Source: Spirochaetaceae bacterium (GTDB taxonomy: Bacteria; Spirochaetota; Spirochaetia; Treponematales; Rectinemataceae). From it: DNA of 8,391 nt. A program made the translations under genes and the position numbers. The notes below the pieces were generated by a model. That model had not been told where the DNA came from, searched no databases, and saw only the letters and a program-made list of their open reading frames with translations. The DNA lies in NCBI GenBank assembly GCA_016794765.1, contig JAEUJG010000473.1:1-8391 (forward strand), given 5' to 3'. This document shows positions 1 to 5,652 of the stretch, piece by piece (the stretch's first letter is position 1; every line of letters begins with the position of its first letter).

Positions 1-2
1 CG

Positions 3-1139
3 CCGGCCATCAACGCGAGCGCCGCCGTCGTCATGGACGCGGCGACGGGCACCCTCCTCTACGGCAAGAATCCCGACCTTCGCGTCCCCCCGGCCAGCCT
101 GACCAAGCTCGTGACGCTCCACGTCGTCTACGAGGAGATCCGCGCGGGCCGCCTCTCCAAGGACGAGATCGTGGAGATCGATCCCCGGGACTGCTCCCCG
201 ATCATCCCCTACGGCTCCTCCCTCATGTACCTCCACCCGGGCATGCGCGTCACGGTGCTCGACCTCATGCGCGGCGCCGCCGTCGTCTCCGGCAACGACG
301 CCGCCTTCGCCCTGGCCCGGCGCGTCGCGGGCTCCAACGACGCCTTTGCCCTCAAGATGAACGCGGCGATGCGCGAGCTCGGCCTTCCCGGCCTTCGCTT
401 CGTGGAACCTTCGGGCCTCTCCGAGCTCAACGTCGTCACCGCCCGCGACTTCGCCCTCTTCTGCCGGCGCTACATGGAGCTTCACCCCGAGTCCCTCGCG
501 GAGCTCCACTCGCTCAGGTACATCGAGTTCCCGCGGGCCGAGCACGCGACGGCCGACTACAAGCCGGCCGGGCGGATCATCCAGTACAACCGCAACAACC
601 TCGTCCTCGGCTACGAGGGTTGCGACGGCCTCAAGACCGGCTACATCATCGAATCCGGCTACAACCTCGCGGCCACGGCCAAGCGGGGCGGCACGCGCTT
701 CCTCATCGTGACCCTCGGCGGCACGGGCGAGGGCGCTCCGCGCGGCGGCGCCGCCCAGCGCAGCGTCGACGGCGCCTCCCTCCTCGACTGGGCCTTCAAG
801 GGCTTCGTCACGATGGAGCCGCCCGTGGCCCTGCCCGCCGACCTCAAGTCCTACTACGGCTCGAGGAAGCGCCTGGCCCTCGCGCCAGCGACGCCGCTCG
901 CCGCGACCCTGCCCCGCCCCCTCGCTCCCGGCCTTGAGGCGCGCCTCGTCCTGCCCGCCTTCGTGGACGCGCCCATCGTCAAGGGCGCGCGGATCGGCGA
1001 GGTGATTTACTCTTCAGGGGAGCGGGTCGTTCGCCGCGTCGACATCGTCGCCGCCGAGGACCTGCCCAAGGGCAACGTCTTCAAGGTCGTCGGCGACGCC
1101 GTGGCCAAGTTCTTCGCGAAACTTTTCGGCAAGATCTAG
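3..1139 (+). CDS. D-alanyl-D-alanine carboxypeptidase, PBP5-like (peptidase S11), 5' partial
   Basis: This enzyme removes the terminal D-Ala from peptidoglycan pentapeptides outside the cytoplasmic membrane. The reading frame is open from the window edge, and residues PAINASAAVVMDAATG before the ATG at 33 already fit the family, so that ATG is internal and the true start with its signal peptide lies upstream. Counting the codon at base 3 as residue 1 (378 residues visible), all three penicillin-binding motifs are present: SLTK with Ser32 and Lys35, SGN at 96-98, and KTG at 211-213. A beta-rich C-terminal PBP5-type domain follows (about 265-355). The last 20 residues are rich in Phe, Lys, Ala and Val and form a plausible amphipathic helix, as in PBP5-type membrane anchors. 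It converges with the glycosylase gene. The family is certain; which dac paralogue it is cannot be told, so no symbol is given. Confidence 0.93.
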   Translation, partial: PAINASAAVVMDAATGTLLYGKNPDLRVPPASLTKLVTLHVVYEEIRAGRLSKDEIVEIDPRDCSPIIPYGSSLMYLHPGMRVTVLDLMRGAAVVSGNDAAFALARRVAGSNDAFALKMNAAMRELGLPGLRFVEPSGLSELNVVTARDFALFCRRYMELHPESLAELHSLRYIEFPRAEHATADYKPAGRIIQYNRNNLVLGYEGCDGLKTGYIIESGYNLAATAKRGGTRFLIVTLGGTGEGAPRGGAAQRSVDGASLLDWAFKGFVTMEPPVALPADLKSYYGSRKRLALAPATPLAATLPRPLAPGLEARLVLPAFVDAPIVKGARIGEVIYSSGERVVRRVDIVAAEDLPKGNVFKVVGDAVAKFFAKLFGKI

Positions 1140-1163
1140 CGCGGAGGCCTCACGGGCGTCCGC

Positions 1164-1218
1164 GCCTTCCCGGCGCCTTCCCGGCGCCTTCCCCGCACGC
1201 GCCCCGCACGCTCCCCGC
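1164..1218. repeat. 11-bp degenerate tandem repeat, five copies, between convergent genes
   Basis: Five consecutive 11-bp units fill the gap between two convergent genes: GCCTTCCCGGC twice (1164-1185), GCCTTCCCCGC (1186-1196), ACGCGCCCCGC (1197-1207) and ACGCTCCCCGC (1208-1218). The 55 bases hold 33 C and 13 G on the plus strand. On the minus strand each unit has a run of three or four G separated by 7 or 8 bases, close to a G-quadruplex motif. Transcripts of the carboxypeptidase gene would carry the C-rich side and transcripts of the glycosylase gene the G-rich side. Neither strand shows a hairpin with a T tract, so a role in ending transcription is inferred only from position and composition. 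Confidence 0.8.
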
Positions 1219-1229
1219 GCCACACCCGC

Positions 1230-2144
1230 TCATTCCCCGATAAACAGGGTCCCGTCCCGCTCGCTCGCGAAGCCCTCGGCCACGAGCTCGTCCGCCGCCC
1301 GCTCCACGCGCTCCCGCGCGAAGGGCAGGTCGGCCGCGAGCTCGTCCCGCGTGATCCGGCCGCGCTCGCCGAGGAGGCGGAGCGCGGCGCCGCGGATCCG
1401 CCGGTGCGAGTCCTCGAAGCGGCTCTGCGTCGCATGGTGCGCGCTCCGCTTGTTCGGGTTGCCGTGGCGCTTCTTGATCGCGACGCCGCGGTCCATGAGG
1501 GCGTAGTACCAGGTCCGCGGATCCCCGGCGTCCAGGCTGGCGCGCACGAGAGGCTCGAGGCGGGCGTCGCCGATCCCCTCCGCGCCGGGGAAAAAGTGGT
1601 GCAGGAAGACCGATCGGATGTTGGTCTCTATGAAGACGCTCGGCCGGTCGAAGGCGAAGGCGAGCACAGCCCGGGCCGTATAGGGGCCGACGCCTGGCAG
1701 TTCGAGCAGTCCCGCCTCGTCTTCCGGCAGGGCGCGGCCCGGCCTCGCGGCCACCACTTCGGCTGCCCGCTTCAGGGCCAGGGCGCGGCGGTTGTAGCCG
1801 AGACCGCTCCAGAGGGCCAGAAGCTCGGCCAGGGGCGCCGCGGCGAGTTCGGCCGGGCCGGGGAAGGCCTTTAGGAAGGCCAGGTACTTCGGCACGACCC
1901 TGTCGGTCTGGGTTTGCTGGAGCATCACCTCGGAAACGAGGATGGCCCAGGGATCGCGGGTCTCCCGCCAGGGAAAGGACCTGGGGGCGGCGCGATATTC
2001 GGCGAGGATGTAGGCGCGAAAGGCGGCGACCTCCTCCGGACCGAAGCGCTCGGGATCGAAGTAGGGACCTTGGTCCGCGGATCCGGCCGCGGGGCCGGGC
2101 GCGGCGGCGGCTTTGGCGGCGGCCTGCCTTCGCGTGCTTCCCAT
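1230..2144 (-). CDS. MutY-like HhH-GPD DNA glycosylase without Fe-S cluster
   Basis: A 304-residue base-excision repair glycosylase of the HhH-GPD superfamily, closest by motif to MutY, which removes adenine mispaired with 8-oxoguanine. Seen: an Ala-rich N-terminal tail (1-27), FPWR at 57-60, SEVMLQQTQ at 71-79 with the catalytic Glu at 72, WSGLGY at 112-117, and the helix-hairpin-helix LPGVGPYTA at 149-157. Tyr155 replaces the lysine of endonuclease III, which suggests glycosylase activity without lyase activity. Odd points: the usual catalytic Asp of the LDGNV motif is Glu173 (IETNI), and the protein has no cysteine at all, so the four-Cys iron-sulphur motif is absent; a basic stretch, KKRHGNPNKRSAHH (224-237), stands there. 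After about 252 it ends in a short winged-helix-like segment rather than the NUDIX-like domain of true MutY. It starts 8 bp after the chemoreceptor stop with no clear Shine-Dalgarno site, so translational coupling is likely. The superfamily is sure; the substrate is not. Confidence 0.88.
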   Translation of the reverse strand: MGSTRRQAAAKAAAAPGPAAGSADQGPYFDPERFGPEEVAAFRAYILAEYRAAPRSFPWRETRDPWAILVSEVMLQQTQTDRVVPKYLAFLKAFPGPAELAAAPLAELLALWSGLGYNRRALALKRAAEVVAARPGRALPEDEAGLLELPGVGPYTARAVLAFAFDRPSVFIETNIRSVFLHHFFPGAEGIGDARLEPLVRASLDAGDPRTWYYALMDRGVAIKKRHGNPNKRSAHHATQSRFEDSHRRIRGAALRLLGERGRITRDELAADLPFARERVERAADELVAEGFASERDGTLFIGE

Positions 2145-2152
2145 GGCCCGGA

Positions 2153-4414
2153 CTAGGAGTTGGAGACCGCGCCCGCGCGGCCAAGTTCCTCGGTGAGGCG
2201 GCGGCTCTTCCCGGCCAGGACGCTGAGCCTCCGCACGGCCGCGACGATGCCGGCGCTTTCGCGGGCGATGGAGGCGGCCGATCCGCTGGCCTCCGCCGCC
2301 CCCGTGGTGAGGGACTGGACCGAAGCCCGGACCCGCGAGGAAAAGTCTATCTGCCGCCTCGCCTCGTCCTGGATCGCCGCGCCGGCGACCGCGAGGGCCT
2401 CCATGGCTTCACGAACCTCGGCGCTCGCCTTTTCCTGTTCGCGGGTGCCCGCCTTCGCCTCGGCCAGGCGTTCCGCCGCCAGCTTCGCGCCGGCGGCGAT
2501 CTCGGCGAGCGAGCCGCGGACGCGGGCGGCATCCGCCCGGCCTTCCTCCGCGCGGCCGCGGATTTCCGCCGCGGTTTCCGCGATCCTGGCGGCGCGCTCG
2601 GCCTGGAGGAGGGCGAGCTTCTTGACCTCCTGCGCGATGATGCCGAAGCCCTTGCCCGATTGGCCCGAATGCGCCGCCTCGATGGCGGCGTTCATGGCGA
2701 GCAGGTTCGTGCGTTCGGCGAACTCGTTCACCGCGTCGACGATCTCCACGATGCCGCGCGAGGATTCCGCCACGCGGTCCACGGCCTGGGCGAGCGCCGC
2801 CACGGAACGTTCCCCCTCCGCGGTGAGTCCCGCGAGCCTGCCCGCGAAATCGGCCGTAGACTCGATGTTGGCGGCGACGCTCGCCGCCCCGGCGGAGAGC
2901 TCGGCCGCCGTCGAGGCGCTCCTCGCGACGCTCGAGGACTGTTCCGCCAGGCTTTCGTTGACGCGGCCGATTGACGCGAGGAATTCCGCGACGACGCCGT
3001 CCGCCTCGGCCGCCGAGGCGGCCTGGCGCTTGGATTCCGCGTCGATCCTCCCGGCGCTCTCGTCGGAGCGGCCGATCGCCTCCGCGACCTCGGCCACGGA
3101 GTCGTCGAGCTCCCGGCCGATGCCGGCCGCCTCCTCGCCCGCCCGCTCCAGGCGGGCCAGGGAGGCCTCCAGGCGGCCCGCGCCGTCGGCCGCCTCGCGC
3201 GCGAGCCTTTCGAGCTGGTCCTTGAGCGCGGCCTGGCGCATGGAGAGCGAGATGAAGATGGAAACGTTGAGCGCGAAGAAGGCCAGGCCCTGGAGCCAGG
3301 CGAAGGGATCGATCCCGGCAGCCTGGTGGTAGATGTCGTAGCTCGCGAAGCCGATGCCGACCGCGATGCCGATCAGCACGGGCACCGCTTCGCGCCGGCC
3401 GCGGCGGACGGCGGAAATCCCGGCGAAGAGGCCGAAGACGATCACGAGGAATACGGGAAGGAGGGAAACGGTGAAGGCGAGATCCAGCGTCGATTCGTCG
3501 CCGCGCAGGGCCACGAAGAGCGCGATGACCGCGAAGCCGAGGGCGACGGCCAGGCCCTTCAGCCTCTTGTCGTCGCGGTAGCCGAAAAAGGAGGAGAAGA
3601 AACAAAAGAGGAAGGACATGGAGAGCGGCAGGGCCCCGCGGGCGATCGCGCGGAAGACCGGCCCGGCGACGAGGTATTCGGCGCCCATCTCGTAGAAGTA
3701 GACCGAGATAGCGGCCAAGGTGAGGCCGAAGAAGAGGTTTTCGCGCTCGGAGCGGCGGAACAGGAACAGCGCCAGGAAGTAAAAGCCCAGGAATAGGCAG
3801 AGCGCGCCGAGCATGCCGTAGAGACCGCCGTTCCAGAAGTTGACGGGGCCGAGATCGTGGGCCGAAGCGCCGAGGCCGCCGAGGGCGTAGGCCGGAAGGC
3901 TGAGGGAGGAGCCGCGATACGCGCAGCGCAGTGCCAACACCACCTCGCCCTCTCCCAGGGCCAGGGCGGGGACGTGGAGGACGGCCGAACGGGTTCGCCT
4001 GAGGTCAAAGGGCTCGAGGGAGCCGCGGGAGCCCACGTAGTTGCCGTTGACGAAGAGCTCGGCCGCGGAGCCGGCCTTTCCCGAGATGAAGAACAATCCG
4101 CGATCGCCGGCTTCCCCCGCGGAAGCGAGCGCGGCCTTCAGGGAAGCGAGGGAAGCCGCCGACAGGCGCGCGCGCAGCCAGAACACCGTCCCCGGTTGAC
4201 CAAGCGCCAGCCTGCGGCCGGGCCCGGTCTCTTCCCAGGCCGAATCGTCGAATTGAGGATCGGCCCGCTCCGCCCCGTCGCCCAAGGACCATTTCCAGGT
4301 TTCGGGCAGCAGCCTGGTCCGGTCGTCGGCGCGGGCGGAAGCGTCTTGGGCGCCGGCGCCCACGACGAAGAGGAAGGCGAGGAAGAAGGCGGTCGCGGCA
4401 TGGAGTGGCTTCAT
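2153..4414 (-). CDS. Methyl-accepting chemotaxis protein with 7TMR-DISM sensor
   Basis: A chemoreceptor of 753 residues from the chosen start. In order: signal peptide (1-22, MKPLHAATAFF...), an outside beta-sandwich domain of the 7TMR-DISM extracellular type (about 30-190, with DDSAWEE near 56-62), seven hydrophobic helices (about 195-395), then directly, without a HAMP domain, a long coiled-coil MCP signalling domain (400-753). The hairpin tip carries ERTNLLAMNAAIEAA around Asn570, followed by GKGFGIIAQEVKKLA, the region that contacts CheA and CheW. No CheR-tethering pentapeptide is seen at the C-terminus. The ligand is unknown; DISM ectodomains are thought to bind small molecules, often carbohydrates. 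Start choice: in-frame TTG at 4444 and ATG at 4435 would add 10 or 7 residues before the signal peptide; the ATG at 4414 gives the cleanest signal peptide, though no candidate has a good Shine-Dalgarno site. The MutY-like gene follows after 8 bp. Confidence 0.9.
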   Translation of the reverse strand: MKPLHAATAFFLAFLFVVGAGAQDASARADDRTRLLPETWKWSLGDGAERADPQFDDSAWEETGPGRRLALGQPGTVFWLRARLSAASLASLKAALASAGEAGDRGLFFISGKAGSAAELFVNGNYVGSRGSLEPFDLRRTRSAVLHVPALALGEGEVVLALRCAYRGSSLSLPAYALGGLGASAHDLGPVNFWNGGLYGMLGALCLFLGFYFLALFLFRRSERENLFFGLTLAAISVYFYEMGAEYLVAGPVFRAIARGALPLSMSFLFCFFSSFFGYRDDKRLKGLAVALGFAVIALFVALRGDESTLDLAFTVSLLPVFLVIVFGLFAGISAVRRGRREAVPVLIGIAVGIGFASYDIYHQAAGIDPFAWLQGLAFFALNVSIFISLSMRQAALKDQLERLAREAADGAGRLEASLARLERAGEEAAGIGRELDDSVAEVAEAIGRSDESAGRIDAESKRQAASAAEADGVVAEFLASIGRVNESLAEQSSSVARSASTAAELSAGAASVAANIESTADFAGRLAGLTAEGERSVAALAQAVDRVAESSRGIVEIVDAVNEFAERTNLLAMNAAIEAAHSGQSGKGFGIIAQEVKKLALLQAERAARIAETAAEIRGRAEEGRADAARVRGSLAEIAAGAKLAAERLAEAKAGTREQEKASAEVREAMEALAVAGAAIQDEARRQIDFSSRVRASVQSLTTGAAEASGSAASIARESAGIVAAVRRLSVLAGKSRRLTEELGRAGAVSNS

Positions 4415-4495
4415 CGTGGAGGCAGGATATTGCATGCCGCCCAAAACCGCAAGCGCGGAAGCGGGTCATTAGGACAGGGGGTCGGGTTGGAAAGC

Positions 4496-4522
4496 GCCTC
4501 GGGCGCCGGCGCGCCGGGAGGC
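4496..4522 (-). terminator. GC-rich hairpin after the zinc-ribbon gene, possible terminator
   Basis: On the minus strand, starting at the last base of the zinc-ribbon stop codon, GCCTC pairs with GAGGC. Nested inside is GGCGC - loop GCCG - GCGCC, giving ten base pairs with a small CC/C internal loop. Only GCTTTCC follows, so the T tract is poor. The site includes the perfect palindrome CCGGCGCGCCGG (4506-4517). It could end or weaken transcription between the zinc-ribbon gene and the chemoreceptor gene. The hairpin itself is plain in the sequence; the terminator role is inference. Confidence 0.4.
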
Positions 4523-4965
4523 TAAAGCCTCGTTCCGCAGTTGAAGCATTCGCTCCGGAAACTCGAGTTCTCGGCCTGGCAGTTGGGGCATTTCACCGCG
4601 AGCTGGCCGCTTGTGGTCGCCTTGGCGCCGGCCGGGGCCGGGGCCGGGGCCGGGGCGTGCCGGCGGGGCGGCTCGGGTTCGGGCTCGCCTTCCGGCTCGG
4701 GCGCGGGTTCCGGTCCGGGCGCGGGGCTCTCCGGCGCGGGGACGGGCGCGGCGCCGGGCAGGGGCTTCAGGAGCGGAGCGGCCAGCTGGGACCCGTCCTG
4801 GACCGGCAGGGCCGCGACATTCACGTTGATGGTCTGGCCCTCCTTCTTGTCATCCTCCCCGCGCGCCGCCGGTTGCAGGCGGGCAAGCTCCCTGATGACG
4901 ACCAAAAGCTCGATCGCGATGACAAGGAGGAGCGCGAGGGAGATCGACGCGAGGACCGTAACCAT
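4522..4965 (-). CDS. Membrane-anchored zinc-ribbon protein with Pro/Glu-rich linker, unknown function
   Basis: A 147-residue protein whose function I do not recognise. It has one hydrophobic helix at the very N-terminus (about 3-24, with a Glu at 19) and then Arg25, Arg29 and Arg35, which by the positive-inside rule place the rest in the cytoplasm. Next come a short polar region (36-65), a low-complexity linker of Pro, Ala, Glu and Gly (about 70-115) and a C-terminal zinc ribbon with Cys126, Cys129, Cys140 and Cys143 (CPNC, ten residues, CFNC), ending three residues later. The layout suggests a tethered zinc finger on a flexible arm, perhaps for protein or nucleic-acid contact. The ATG at 4965 lies 2 bp after the stop of the upstream FMN-binding gene, so the two are almost surely co-transcribed and probably translationally coupled. 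The frame stays open further upstream, but only as antiphase reading through the neighbour. The gene is likely real because of its Cys pattern and spacing. Confidence 0.8.
   Translation of the reverse strand: MVTVLASISLALLLVIAIELLVVIRELARLQPAARGEDDKKEGQTINVNVAALPVQDGSQLAAPLLKPLPGAAPVPAPESPAPGPEPAPEPEGEPEPEPPRRHAPAPAPAPAGAKATTSGQLAVKCPNCQAENSSFRSECFNCGTRL
4634..4655 (+). repeat. (GGGGCC) hexanucleotide repeat, G-quadruplex motif
   Basis: Four GGGG runs at 4634-4637, 4640-4643, 4646-4649 and 4652-4655 are separated by exactly CC each time, a perfect four-quartet quadruplex motif. It lies within the zinc-ribbon gene and encodes its Ala-Pro repeat on the other strand, so the G-rich strand is the template strand. 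Further GGG runs continue along the plus strand to about 4765, under the Pro/Glu linker. Confidence 0.85.
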
Positions 4966-4967
4966 GG

Positions 4968-5471
4968 CTAAAGGCGCTGGCGCGCCGTATACTCCGTGAC
5001 CTCGAGCCTGAGGAACCGCTTGGGCTCGGCTTCGTCGTCGCAGGCCTGGCGGGGTTTTTCCCCGTAGTGGCCGAAGAAGAGCTCGAGGGCCTTCCTCCGC
5101 TCCTCCTCGTCCTCTACGTCCTCGAGGATGCCGAGCCCGACGATGCTCTGGTACTTCATGCCCCACTCGCAGGCGATCGCGCCCGAGCCGTCGTGTCCGT
5201 GGACGATGTCGAGCTCGAAGCAGACAAGGTTGTTCTTCCGCAGGAAGTCGATCGTCCTTCCCTTCGTCGCGGTGATGAAATACAGGTTCAGGACCCACGC
5301 CTCGTCGTCCACGCCCTTTTGCCGGAACCCGGTCCGCCATTCGTAGCCGTAGCAAAGGTTGACGATGTAGGGTGTCGTTCCGGCGGCGAAGCCGATGCGG
5401 CAGGAGGGGGAGGAGGAGAGAATTTCCTCAAGGACGGCGGGATCGGTGACTTCGACGGCGGAACTGGACAT
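4968..5471 (-). CDS. Pyridoxamine 5'-phosphate oxidase-related FMN-binding protein (NimA-like fold)
   Basis: A 167-residue cytoplasmic protein of the FMN-binding split-barrel superfamily, nearest to the NimA-like nitroimidazole-resistance group. Seen: CRIGFAAGTTPYIVNLCYGYE (about 24-44), the first barrel strands; LYFITATKGRTIDFLRKN (63-80); NLVCFELD (81-88); and YQSIVGLGILEDVEDEEER (107-125), which matches the family pattern of a Y-x-S-V strand followed by an acidic helix. The length is typical. In NimA-type proteins the LYF motif is followed by a conserved His; here it is Ile66, so nitroimidazole reduction should not be assumed. The ATG at 5471 is chosen because AGGAG lies 6 nt upstream and the alignable region begins just after it; a longer frame to 5516 would overlap the promoter. 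It is the first gene of the minus-strand group, directly followed by the zinc-ribbon gene. Substrate unknown. Confidence 0.85.
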   Translation of the reverse strand: MSSSAVEVTDPAVLEEILSSSPSCRIGFAAGTTPYIVNLCYGYEWRTGFRQKGVDDEAWVLNLYFITATKGRTIDFLRKNNLVCFELDIVHGHDGSGAIACEWGMKYQSIVGLGILEDVEDEEERRKALELFFGHYGEKPRQACDDEAEPKRFLRLEVTEYTARQRL

Positions 5472-5477
5472 TTTGCG

Positions 5478-5482
5478 CTCCT
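5478..5482 (-). promoter_or_regulatory. Shine-Dalgarno site AGGAG of the FMN-binding protein gene
   Basis: AGGAG on the minus strand with 6 nt before the ATG at 5471. It decides this start over an in-frame codon at 5516, which lies in the promoter -10 box. Confidence 0.8.
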
Positions 5483-5515
5483 GTGGGCGATGGCGAACGG
5501 GCTTATAGATACGCA

Positions 5516-5543
5516 ATCATACCAGAAACCGGGGACGATGCAA
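5516..5543 (-). promoter_or_regulatory. Extended -10 promoter for the minus-strand gene group
   Basis: Reading the minus strand, TTGCAT (5538-5543, three of six to TTGACA) is followed after 16 bases by TATGAT (5516-5521, five of six to TATAAT), directly preceded by TGG (5522-5524), the TGn extended -10 element that can offset a weak -35. Transcription would begin near 5509, giving a leader of about 38 nt that contains the AGGAG site. This is one of very few A/T-rich patches in the area. It would drive the FMN-binding and zinc-ribbon genes and perhaps the two genes beyond. Confidence 0.6.
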
Positions 5544-5652
5544 TAGCCTTCTGTCGCGCATCGCGCCCGTGGAGGTTCGGGCGGCGGACTGCAAGGGACC
5601 GACGGCGGGCGCGCCGCTTGACCGCCGGGGCCCGCGGCGGGCAGGATGGGGC

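Noticed and set aside
2160..3332. A 390-codon plus-strand frame opposite the chemoreceptor
   Set aside because: Its product is a Ser/Ala/Arg-rich shadow of the Ala-rich coiled coil, with no motif or ribosome site.
4415..4444. TTG at 4444 or ATG at 4435 as chemoreceptor start
   Set aside because: Either would put 7-10 extra residues before a clean signal peptide, and neither has a better ribosome site. Not fully excluded.
4966..5355. Longer start for the zinc-ribbon protein, overlapping the FMN-binding gene
   Set aside because: The added residues are Arg-rich antiphase sequence, while the ATG at 4965 sits just before the membrane helix and 2 bp after the upstream stop.
4508..5615. Three GGCGCGCC palindromes at 4508, 4979 and 5608
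   Set aside because: Eight-base G/C palindromes are not rare in DNA this GC-rich, two lie in or beside coding sequence, and no shared flanks suggest a binding site family.
5472..5652. Promoter for maf on the plus strand in the divergent gap
   Set aside because: TTGACC near 5618 looks like a -35 box, but 16-18 bp downstream there is only G/C-rich sequence without a -10 match.
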